Source: an uncultured Oscillospiraceae bacterium (GTDB taxonomy: Bacteria; Bacillota; Clostridia; Oscillospirales; Ruminococcaceae). Taken from it: DNA of 8,765 bases. Shown piece by piece: positions 1-6,840 of the stretch. Under the pieces are notes generated by a model. It was not told the DNA's origin. It did no database searches and was given only the letters and a program-made list of their open reading frames with translations. The stretch covers positions 1 through 8,765 of the forward strand of contig USOZ01000057.1 in the NCBI GenBank assembly GCA_900556525.1. The letters run 5' to 3'. The position numbers were made by a program, and so were the translations under genes. Positions within the stretch are counted from its first letter, which is position 1. Every line of letters starts with the position of its first letter.

Positions 1-27
1 TGGAAACATGAATCAGTTTCATGGCGC

Positions 28-1290
28 CTATCGTCCTGCGGCGGTTTTGAGGTTAAGTAGGGTTTTGGTGGACCTTATGATTGCATAATCTCCGCAAAGA
101 GTTACATCGTCCGACGCCCTGCCGTATTTGAAAGGCTCCGTAACAAAACTTCCGTCCTTGTTCATAATAATGGTATAGGCATCACCGTCGGGATTTTTAG
201 TGTAAAACGCAATTACGTTTTCTTCTACGTCATGTACGCCTATAACGTTATATTCCGACAAATCAAAGCCCATGTCCTTATAGTCGTCAGCACTTAAAAC
301 GGTATATTTATAACCTCCCTGTATACCTTCCTTTATAACTATTCCGTTGTCTCTAAGTTCTATAAAATAGTCCATGTCAATGATACTATTTGCCCTTTCG
401 CATTGATAGATTTGTTTACTTTCCCCTGTGCTGTCAATTATCAATATACCGCCGTAATTACTTCCTATAACCTTATCATAGTTTATATCCCAATTCGCTT
501 TGTAATAACCAAACCCCTCAATTTCGCTAATCTTATTATCTTTAAACGAGTAAATATAGCTCATGCTTCCACCTGACAGCAACGCATAATCTCCCATAAG
601 AGTATACCGGCAATTGTTGAGTTCATCGGTCTTAACACCGTCGATCGAAAATTCTGTCAGAGGATTTTCCCACTCGCCCTTATTATTCATTACGCCTATT
701 GAAATTGAGTTGCCCGAAAAGCCCTCTTCAACCTTTGTAACAAGCATTCTGCCTGTTTCCGGGTTAATATTACGGAATATCAAGTCGTCGTCATTACCTT
801 CTTTATACATGACCTCGTTTGTTGCAGCATTTACCACGCAGTAACAAGTCGGTCTATCATGATCCCAATACCAAACCCATATCATATCGCCTGTTTTGAA
901 TAGATTATTATAATTAATGCGAGTCCAGTCATCATTGATTTCGTAAATCTTATTCTCCGCCACCTGATAGAGATACTTCGTACCGTTGCTTGCCTCAAAA
1001 CAAAGTGAGCCGTTTTTAAAGCTTATCGGATTGCTCATTGACAGACCCGCATATTCTGACGCTTCCTCGGGGGCGGTCGTGGTGGTTTCCTCTGCTTCTG
1101 CGGTCGTTTCGGCGGTTTCTTCCGCTGAATTTTCACCCGCAGCTTCTTTTGCTGTAGTTTCCTTTACCGTTTCGGTCGCAGCAGTCGTCGTTTCGGTCTT
1201 TGCCGTTGTTTCTGCGGGCGCTTTTTCGCCGCAGCCAGCCGCGCTGACGATAAGCGCCGCTATGAGTGCCATGCTGACAATCTTTTTCAT
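28..1290 (-). CDS. Lipoprotein of unknown function with Thr/Glu/Ala-rich linker
   Basis: Predicted cell-surface lipoprotein of 420 residues. The signal peptide (MKKIVSMALIAALIVSAAG) ends at a lipobox with the lipidated cysteine at residue 20. Residues 21-80 are a low-complexity Thr/Glu/Ala spacer (repeated ETTA-like units) of the kind that lifts a domain away from the membrane. Residues 84-415 form a mostly beta domain with recurring short motifs: NGSLCFEASNGTKYLYQV, GDYALLSGGSMSYIYSF, GGILIIDSTGE and GDYAIIRSTKTLLNL. This resembles a degenerate beta-propeller such as the DUF5050/WD-like surface proteins, but I do not recognise the family. No sugar-binding-protein signature is visible, so it is not obviously the importer's binding protein. 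AGGAGG sits 6 bp before the ATG. The body is visibly more AT-rich than the permease genes, hinting at a different history. Its transcription must begin within or before the terminator region. Confidence 0.8.
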   Translation of the reverse strand: MKKIVSMALIAALIVSAAGCGEKAPAETTAKTETTTAATETVKETTAKEAAGENSAEETAETTAEAEETTTTAPEEASEYAGLSMSNPISFKNGSLCFEASNGTKYLYQVAENKIYEINDDWTRINYNNLFKTGDMIWVWYWDHDRPTCYCVVNAATNEVMYKEGNDDDLIFRNINPETGRMLVTKVEEGFSGNSISIGVMNNKGEWENPLTEFSIDGVKTDELNNCRYTLMGDYALLSGGSMSYIYSFKDNKISEIEGFGYYKANWDINYDKVIGSNYGGILIIDSTGESKQIYQCERANSIIDMDYFIELRDNGIVIKEGIQGGYKYTVLSADDYKDMGFDLSEYNVIGVHDVEENVIAFYTKNPDGDAYTIIMNKDGSFVTEPFKYGRASDDVTLCGDYAIIRSTKTLLNLKTAAGR

Positions 1291-1296
1291 GTCTTT

Positions 1297-1302
1297 CCTC
1301 CT
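1297..1302 (-). promoter_or_regulatory. Ribosome binding site of the lipoprotein gene
   Basis: The minus strand reads a perfect AGGAGG, 6 bases (AAAGAC) before the ATG at 1290. It begins only 7 bases after the terminator's T-tract, so no separate promoter fits between the terminator and the gene. Confidence 0.8.
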
Positions 1303-1309
1303 GTGTCAT

Positions 1310-1348
1310 AAAAACAAAAAACGGCGGAAATCCTGCGATTTCCACCGT
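1310..1348 (-). terminator. Intrinsic terminator ending the permease operon
   Basis: On the minus strand a 12-bp stem (ACGGTGGAAATC / GATTTCCGCCGT, one G-U pair) closes a four-base GCAG loop at 1336-1333. A tract of ten T's interrupted by one G (1320-1310) follows. The stem lies 14 bases after the permease stop codon. This is a textbook rho-independent terminator for minus-strand transcription. The complementary strand has no long T-run at the other side of the stem, so it should act in one direction only. Confidence 0.92.
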
Positions 1349-1362
1349 CTTGTTAATTTTGT

Positions 1363-2589
1363 TTAGCCTACGATACCCGAGCGTTCAACACCCTCAACGA
1401 AGTTCTTCTGGAGGAAGATATACATGATGAGGATAGGCAGGATAGAGAGCAGACAGCCCGCTTCGATCCATACCAGCCAGTCGGAAGCGATACCCGTAGG
1501 AGTACCGTTGTTGAAGTATGCCGAGATCGTGTTGAAAAGGTTCGACACCTGAAGCGCGATAGTGTTCGACTTCGTGAAGAACATACCCGAAACGTACGAG
1601 TCGTTCCAGTACCATACAACTGAGAAGATAAATACGGTGAGGAATGAGTTCGAAGCGTTGGGAACCATTACCTTTACGAATGTCTCAAAAGGTCCGCAGC
1701 CGTCGAGATATGCCGCGTCCTCGAGTTCCTTAGGCAGTCCGCGGAAGAACTGACGGAACAGGAAGATGAACAGACCTGCGCGGATACCGTTACAGAAGAA
1801 CGCCTGTAAATAGAGCGCCCAGGGCGAGTCAGCGAGGTTAAGCGCTTCGCCGCTTATGAGCGAAATAAGTCCAAACGGGTCGAAGTAACGGAACTGCATG
1901 AACTGCGGGATAAGGATAACCTGCGTAGGAACGATGATCTGCATAAGAACTATCGCGAACATCAGTCCCTTGCCCTTAAACTTGAATCGTGCGAAGCCAT
2001 AGCCTGCGATTGAGCAGGTAAGGACCTGAATAAGCGAGCAAACAACGTTTACGCTTACGGTGTCCCAAACGAGCTTCGGATAGTCGATAGCGTTCCATGT
2101 CTCGATAAGGTTATCGAGCGTAAATGTCTTAGGGATCCAGAGGATAGACGGGTCGGACATTTCCGACTGAGGTCTAACCGCGCAGGAAATCATGTAAAGC
2201 ATGGGGTAAAGAATTACGAATGCCAGTCCGAAAAGGATAAGGAAGCGGAAAACCGGCCAAACCTTTTCAGAAATGCGCCTGCCGAGAATATAGCGGTAAT
2301 GCTTCTTCTCCGCGTCGTTGTACTTGAAGTAGTGGGTGATAATTTCCCAGCTTCCTACATGGTACTGGCTGAGGCGCTTCTTCTCTTCTTTTTTAAGCTG
2401 CCGCTTTGATTTTTTCACGGGGATAGCAGAAGCGGCTGCGCTTGTTTCGGTCTTTTTTTCGGGAACAGCTGCCGCCTGCTTGGGCTGAAGCTGAGCTTCA
2501 AGTTCGGGGAGCTGCTGTTCGGTCGCAGGCATTTCGGGAGCAACCTCTTCCGAAGCAACCGATTCTTTTTCAAATTCGTTGTTGTCCAT
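1363..2589 (-). CDS. Carbohydrate ABC transporter permease, MalG type, with long N-terminal extension
   Basis: Second permease subunit of the importer, 408 residues; family members are usually near 280-300. Residues 1-110 are an added hydrophilic region. A Glu/Gln/Ala/Pro stretch comes first, then a Lys/Arg-rich segment at about 59-72 (KKSKRQLKKEEKKR) and a linker (WEIITHYFKYND) before helix 1. Helices lie at about 113-137, 176-199, 208-231, 258-279, 313-332 and 374-393. The ATPase-docking EAA loop is at 289-310 (EDAAYLDGCGPFETF, then VMVPN). The C-terminus QKNFVEGVERSGIVG is close to the typical MalG ending. AAAGGAG lies 8 bp before the ATG. It is the last gene before a strong terminator that starts 15 bp after its stop, so it closes the operon. 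The substrate cannot be inferred. Confidence 0.94.
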   Translation of the reverse strand: MDNNEFEKESVASEEVAPEMPATEQQLPELEAQLQPKQAAAVPEKKTETSAAASAIPVKKSKRQLKKEEKKRLSQYHVGSWEIITHYFKYNDAEKKHYRYILGRRISEKVWPVFRFLILFGLAFVILYPMLYMISCAVRPQSEMSDPSILWIPKTFTLDNLIETWNAIDYPKLVWDTVSVNVVCSLIQVLTCSIAGYGFARFKFKGKGLMFAIVLMQIIVPTQVILIPQFMQFRYFDPFGLISLISGEALNLADSPWALYLQAFFCNGIRAGLFIFLFRQFFRGLPKELEDAAYLDGCGPFETFVKVMVPNASNSFLTVFIFSVVWYWNDSYVSGMFFTKSNTIALQVSNLFNTISAYFNNGTPTGIASDWLVWIEAGCLLSILPILIMYIFLQKNFVEGVERSGIVG

Positions 2590-2597
2590 TGAAGCTT

Positions 2598-2604
2598 CTC
2601 CTTT
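2598..2604 (-). promoter_or_regulatory. Ribosome binding site of the MalG-type permease
   Basis: The minus strand reads AAAGGAG, followed by 8 bases and the ATG at 2589. It begins one base after the upstream permease stop codon (2608-2606). It supports translation of the long N-terminal extension rather than a start nearer the first helix. Confidence 0.7.
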
Positions 2605-2605
2605 C

Positions 2606-3832
2606 TTAGTCTACCTGATAGAATATGAACTTTGATACGATTGCCGAGATGATACCGAGTATCGCCGCAACAATAACGAAGTATGCCCACGCCATTGCCG
2701 AGGAGAAACCGTAGTCCCAAGCTCTCGCATAGCTCATAACCTGCTGCATTACAGGGTTGTCGGTCTTAACGAACGCGTCGATGACGGTATAGATAAGGTT
2801 TGCGAAGATCATCGGCGAAATCGTCGGGAAAGTTATCTTCCAGAAGAATTCCCAGCCCGTTGCGCCCTCCATAGAAGCCGCTTCCTTAGCGGAAACGGGG
2901 ATCTGCTGCAATGCCGCGATAAATATGAGTATCTGAATACCCGAATCCCAGATGAGGTTCAGGATAGTTCCCGTAATTTCGGAAACTGCGTCTGCGAAAG
3001 ACTGGCTGATATTGTTCAGACCCATGAACTGGAGGAACTCCTCAACGAAATTCGCCTTGAACAGCGCGCTGAACTGTGCCGCCTCGCCTACGCCCTGCGA
3101 AAGCATATCGCCGTTGATAACCTGAAGAACAGGACCCGTCGCGATAAGAACCGGCAGGAAGAATATCGCTCGCGCAAATGTTCTGCCCTTAAACTTATCG
3201 TTGAGCAGGAGCGCTACGAACAGCGAGAATACAAGGATAAGCGGTACGGAATAAGCCGTTTCGCCGAGCGACTTAACGAGGTTCTGCGGATAATCGGGGT
3301 TTTCCGTGAATGCTTTCTTATAGTTGCCGAAATCGTTCCATTCGGTATAGATACCGGGGCCGTCCATTCCGTATTTTTCCATAACATCTGTCTGGCTTAC
3401 GAGTTCGCAGTAGCTGAGCGAGTACCAGAGCGACTGGAAAAGCGGGATAATGAACATATAGATTACGCCAACAAACCAGAGTGCAATAAATCCGTATCCG
3501 TAAAGACCCTTTCTGCGCTCATAGGAGATCTTGCTTTCCTTGATCTTCTTTTCCTGACGGGGCTTTCTGCGACGTATATCCACCTCGCCCGCCGCATTGA
3601 GTGCGGCAGCCGAAGCGGTCATGTGCGTTGCATACTGTCTGGGAGCGGGCTGCGGCTCCTCTGCTTCTTCCAGAGCGGTTTTCATTTCCGCAATGGTTTC
3701 AGTCTGAGCGATAGTTTCTTCCGCAGCAGCCTCTGCTTCGGGTTCAGCGTTCAGAACAGCTTCATTTTCTCCGGTTTCGGGAATATTCACATTTTCCTGT
3801 TCCGGATTCATGTCTTTTTCAAGCTCACTCAT
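2606..3832 (-). CDS. Sugar ABC transporter permease, MalF type, with long acidic N-terminal extension
   Basis: Membrane permease of a carbohydrate importer, 408 residues, against about 300 for common CUT1 MalF-type proteins outside the enterobacteria. The extra length is a hydrophilic N-terminus. Residues 1-62 are Glu/Ala/Thr-rich, and 87-108 are strongly basic (IRRRKPRQEKK, then YERRKG). Helices lie at about 112-133, 192-211, 219-238, 285-308, 338-358 and 378-401, giving the usual six. The EAA loop, which docks on the ATPase, is at 317-338 (KEAASMEGATGWEFF, then ITFPTISP). The gene overlaps the DUF5696 stop (ATGAGTGA; 8 bp), with GGGGG 9 bp before its ATG, so it is likely translationally coupled to it. 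The MalG-type partner follows after 16 bp. Together they form a heterodimeric channel. The substrate is unknown; oligosaccharide import is the family norm. Confidence 0.93.
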   Translation of the reverse strand: MSELEKDMNPEQENVNIPETGENEAVLNAEPEAEAAAEETIAQTETIAEMKTALEEAEEPQPAPRQYATHMTASAAALNAAGEVDIRRRKPRQEKKIKESKISYERRKGLYGYGFIALWFVGVIYMFIIPLFQSLWYSLSYCELVSQTDVMEKYGMDGPGIYTEWNDFGNYKKAFTENPDYPQNLVKSLGETAYSVPLILVFSLFVALLLNDKFKGRTFARAIFFLPVLIATGPVLQVINGDMLSQGVGEAAQFSALFKANFVEEFLQFMGLNNISQSFADAVSEITGTILNLIWDSGIQILIFIAALQQIPVSAKEAASMEGATGWEFFWKITFPTISPMIFANLIYTVIDAFVKTDNPVMQQVMSYARAWDYGFSSAMAWAYFVIVAAILGIISAIVSKFIFYQVD

Positions 3833-6158
3833 ATTCGCTTACCCCCAATCCGTAATCTCCAAGCTCATAAGAAGTTCCGTTTACGCGGACTTCCTGTGTG
3901 TCGAGATTTACATAAATTGTAGTTCCGTTTGAGAATGTCGACTGATATTCTTTGTCGTTCATTCTTACATAGTCTGTGATCTCACAGCCGGAAATACCTG
4001 ACATTATTTCGTTGAACAGCTTGTATTCACCCGCCGCGGTATCGAGCCAGCCGGAATATGCGGTATAATAGAGACTGTCATATTCGCTGTCGGTGAACTT
4101 ATTCGGGTTCGTGTACATCATTTCGTACTGAACCGGCGTACCCGTTACGATAGACATAAGACGGAGCTTAGAAGCGTCCGCGCTCTTGTTTATCGCCTTG
4201 GTCGTATACGGAACAAGTCCGTGAAGAACCATCTGCGCAAACGGGATATCGTAGTCAATAATGTCGTAATTTGAAGAGTAAAGCGGAACGTCCTTGATAT
4301 AATCGGAATACTTTATGAGATACTGGTTAGCGTTTTCCGAAAGGATCTTCAGACCGCTGTCGCCGAGCTTCTGATAACCCTCTTCGAGAATTTTCTTCGT
4401 ATCGCTGCGGACGAAATATTTTCTTCCGTCTGCATTTGTACGGCTAAAATCGCTGTACAGCTTATAAGAAGCCTGATTGAGCGAAATTCCCGTTGCTCCC
4501 TCCTGCTTAAACGAGGTGGAGAGCTTTGTAAAGAGGTCTGTGAAGAAGTACGGGCTGAGAATTGTCCAGCTGTCCTTGGTAAGATGCGGAAGTCCGAACG
4601 CAAGTTCAAACGGAGTCTGCGTTGCGTAGGAGTTCGTTATCTGCTTTGAAGCGTTGAGCGTGAACGAATAGCCGTTGCCCGAATGTTCAAATTCCATTAT
4701 ATCGCAGCTCGGGAAAATTTCATATCCCTGCGACGTGATATAATTGCTCAGTTCCTGATAATCTTTCTTTCCGCCGAGCTTTGACGAATATTCAAAGGAA
4801 GCGGCGATCTTGCTTGTAATTCCCGCCTCGTTGAAGTCCTCGTAAATGACCTTGATATTTGAAACTCCGCGTTCTTCAAGCGCCTTAATGATCTCGAGCG
4901 CCTGCTTATAGGTCGTTGCGGTCGTCTGAATATCTGCGGGGAAGCCCATAATCGACTGGGTCTTTATCGTTCCGCCGTAAAGCGTCAGATAGAACGGGAC
5001 CGAGTTGTCCTCCGCCTTTTTCTGAACGCCGATAACGTCGGTGAGATAATCGCGGTAAACCTTTGCAACGTCCGTGTAGCTAAGCTCATCGTCAGCTATC
5101 GGATAATACGTTACCGAAACATTTCCCGACTTTATGCCGTTGGATTCATAAACCGTGAGCGGCTCGTTCTGCGCGCCCATGAAGTATTTATCCGTGGTTC
5201 TCATCATGAATTCAAACCAGCAGTTGTTCAGGTCGGTAACGTTCTGTCCGGTAACAGCCGCGTGAACGGTCGCGAATTCGTCGCCGCTCGTCGCTATCAT
5301 TACAAGACCGTTGTCGCCCTGTTCGCCGCGTGTGATACGTCCCATAACGGGCATCGTTACCTGTTCTTCGACAGGCTCCGCGGTAAGCAGACCTACCGCC
5401 ATATCGCGTCCGTAAACTGCCGCTTCAAACGTGTTGTTATCGCCCGCGAGCGCGCCGTTATTATAGTTGATAACTGCGCCCGAACCGTCGGGAACTATCA
5501 TCATGCCATCGCTGCTTCTGTCCGTACCGCCGAGATTTTCGAGGATATGGATAGAAATGAGCTGATAGCCGGTATTTCCCTCTTCGTCGTTCTCGGGGCG
5601 GTTTTCCTTTATCTGTTCGGTAGGAACCGTCGCGGTAAAGGTACCGTCATTGTTAAGAACGATCTCGAGCGGGATTTCCATTTCATACTTGTTGAAAGTG
5701 AAATCTATGCGTACACCGTTGTCGATCTTCGAGAGACTCTTTTTAACATTGCTGTCATAAGCTCTCGAGCTTTCCATTGCCTTACTTTCCGTTCCGACAA
5801 CCTCAACGGTCATAAGCGTGCTTCTTCTGCTGACCTGAACCTTCTGTCCGGGGTCGGTGTTATAAAAGCTCGACCACCATCTCTGTCCGGTTTTCGTATT
5901 TTCCACCATAAAGGTGTAATTCTTCGTGTCAACATAGAGCGCAAGCCCGCCGTTTTCCGCCTGCTTTGTCATTGCCGCAAACGCTTCTTCCTCGGAAACG
6001 AAGTCACCCTCCGCAGGAACTGCTTCCTCGGCAGGAGCGGCAGCCCCGTCCGCAATCTCAGCGGGAGATTCTTCCGACCACGCAGGTACCTGTACGGCAG
6101 AAACGGCAATTACGGCTGCGAGAGCAGCGGATAAAAGCTTTTTTCTCATTTTTTGCAT
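3825..6158 (-). CDS. DUF5696-domain secreted protein, probable glycan-acting TIM-barrel
   Basis: Secreted protein of 777 residues. The signal peptide is about 1-28 (basic MQKMRKK, a hydrophobic alanine/valine core, likely cleavage after PAWS or VPA), then an acidic Ala/Glu/Pro linker to about 55. Residues 70-380 look mainly beta, with the family-like segment VPDGSGAVINYNNG at 222-235. Residues about 388-560 alternate strands and helices in a barrel-like way: FYLTLYGG, NIKVIYEDFNEAG, LGGKKDYQELSNYI, YEIFPSCDIMEFE, then GATGISLNQ. The C-terminus (about 730-770) is beta-rich, with no anchor or sorting motif. I recognise it as DUF5696, a family without an assigned activity. The barrel resembles glycoside hydrolases, but I cannot identify catalytic acids; E440, D441, D486 and E489 are only candidates. 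Start: GGTGGTG lies 5 bp before the ATG at 6158, a better fit than the ATG at 6149. The stop overlaps the next permease by 8 bp. Confidence 0.82.
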   Translation of the reverse strand: MQKMRKKLLSAALAAVIAVSAVQVPAWSEESPAEIADGAAAPAEEAVPAEGDFVSEEEAFAAMTKQAENGGLALYVDTKNYTFMVENTKTGQRWWSSFYNTDPGQKVQVSRRSTLMTVEVVGTESKAMESSRAYDSNVKKSLSKIDNGVRIDFTFNKYEMEIPLEIVLNNDGTFTATVPTEQIKENRPENDEEGNTGYQLISIHILENLGGTDRSSDGMMIVPDGSGAVINYNNGALAGDNNTFEAAVYGRDMAVGLLTAEPVEEQVTMPVMGRITRGEQGDNGLVMIATSGDEFATVHAAVTGQNVTDLNNCWFEFMMRTTDKYFMGAQNEPLTVYESNGIKSGNVSVTYYPIADDELSYTDVAKVYRDYLTDVIGVQKKAEDNSVPFYLTLYGGTIKTQSIMGFPADIQTTATTYKQALEIIKALEERGVSNIKVIYEDFNEAGITSKIAASFEYSSKLGGKKDYQELSNYITSQGYEIFPSCDIMEFEHSGNGYSFTLNASKQITNSYATQTPFELAFGLPHLTKDSWTILSPYFFTDLFTKLSTSFKQEGATGISLNQASYKLYSDFSRTNADGRKYFVRSDTKKILEEGYQKLGDSGLKILSENANQYLIKYSDYIKDVPLYSSNYDIIDYDIPFAQMVLHGLVPYTTKAINKSADASKLRLMSIVTGTPVQYEMMYTNPNKFTDSEYDSLYYTAYSGWLDTAAGEYKLFNEIMSGISGCEITDYVRMNDKEYQSTFSNGTTIYVNLDTQEVRVNGTSYELGDYGLGVSEYE

Positions 6159-6163
6159 TTTTA

Positions 6164-6170
6164 CACCACC
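6164..6170 (-). promoter_or_regulatory. Ribosome binding site of the DUF5696 gene
   Basis: The minus strand reads GGTGGTG, 5 bases before the ATG at 6158 and 14 before the alternative in-frame ATG at 6149, so it supports the longer protein. It is not a perfect AGGAGG. It lies in the largest gap inside the operon (6159-6201). I saw no convincing -35/-10 pair or terminator hairpin in that gap. Confidence 0.5.
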
Positions 6171-6201
6171 ATTTAATAGATTTGTGTGAATCGTTTCTGC
6201 G

Positions 6202-6840
6202 CTAGATACTGAATCTGTACATCAGCTCCGTGTAAATGGAGTAGCCGAATACGAATACGTTCTGGAACAATGTCAGGAGCAGGACCGCGAGGAAGAGTAT
6301 GATCACCATTGCCACGATCGTGAATAACATTGCCACCAGGGTTTTCGGGATACTATACTGATGAACGGTTTTCATTGCCGAGATCATCAGGATTACCGAC
6401 CATGCTATTCCGAGATACTGGAAGAAGAATATAAAGCCGGATTCCGTTCTTAAAAGGAAGTTACTTGCGATAATGCAGACAACCTGCGTGATAAGGTACG
6501 GTACGAGGGCGTAGGCGGAAACGCAGAAGATATTCTTCATTGTACCTTCGCCGTCGAACAGCGTACAAAGCGACCAGTTTCCGATTACCCACGTTACGAA
6601 AAGAATTACCGACGAGGAGAAATACGGAATGATATTGAATACCTTAACATAAGTATCGTTAAAAAGGAAGCCTGTGAGCTGAGCCTGTGCAACATTTATA
6701 AGGAAGAACAGCGCTACGATGACCCATGCGACCTTCATGCTGTAGCCTTTTTTCCAGCGCAGGTCGTCATATCCCTCAAAGGGGTGTCTTGCAACGTAGA
6801 ACGGCCATTTCCAAGCCGGCAGATCAAGATCAAATCTCAT
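6202..6840 (-). CDS. YIP1-family polytopic membrane protein
   Basis: Integral membrane protein of 212 residues. A cytoplasmic-looking N-terminus of about 35 residues (FYVARHPFEGYDDLRWKKG) precedes five predicted helices at about 36-56, 73-94, 107-128, 136-156 and 167-192. The N-terminal pattern (phenylalanine/aromatic, HPFEGY, then a basic run before helix 1) and the five-helix layout match bacterial YIP1-domain proteins (YIP1 family, related to eukaryotic Yip1). No catalytic motif is visible and the molecular role of bacterial members is unknown. The ATG overlaps the NHL gene stop by one base (TGATG), with GGGGG 9 bp upstream, so translation is probably coupled. This pairing, with DUF5696 next door, suggests that the three products act together at the membrane. 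The gene ends 43 bp before the DUF5696 start. Topology is confident from hydrophobicity; the family call is from recall and good but not certain. Confidence 0.82.
   Translation of the reverse strand: MRFDLDLPAWKWPFYVARHPFEGYDDLRWKKGYSMKVAWVIVALFFLINVAQAQLTGFLFNDTYVKVFNIIPYFSSSVILFVTWVIGNWSLCTLFDGEGTMKNIFCVSAYALVPYLITQVVCIIASNFLLRTESGFIFFFQYLGIAWSVILMISAMKTVHQYSIPKTLVAMLFTIVAMVIILFLAVLLLTLFQNVFVFGYSIYTELMYRFSI

Noticed and set aside
1..27. Short inverted repeat (ATGAA / TTCAT) after the lipoprotein stop
   Set aside because: The stem is only about six pairs with no T-tract, and the window ends there, so neither a terminator nor a repeat can be supported.
1075..1225. Repetitive tract that might be a tandem repeat or CRISPR-like array
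   Set aside because: The units are irregular and in frame with the lipoprotein's linker; this is coding low complexity without constant repeats and spacers.
986..1366. Plus-strand frame rich in Ala/Val/Ser
   Set aside because: It is the complement of the lipoprotein's Thr/Glu/Ala linker and signal peptide; the apparent hydrophobic repeats are a by-product.
5262..6134. 290-residue open frame on the plus strand
   Set aside because: It lies wholly antisense to the DUF5696 gene, has no ribosome site or recognisable domain, and is rich in Arg/His/Cys as expected from a shadow frame.
6187..6201. Possible catabolite-repression (cre-like) site, AGAAACGATTCACA, in the gap before DUF5696
   Set aside because: It shares the central CG and some flanking bases, but the outer TG and CA positions do not match in register and there is no promoter nearby.
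6159..6201. Possible promoter before DUF5696 (TTCACA and TATTAA on the minus strand)
   Set aside because: The two hexamer-like sequences are separated by only 6 bases, far too close for a -35/-10 pair.
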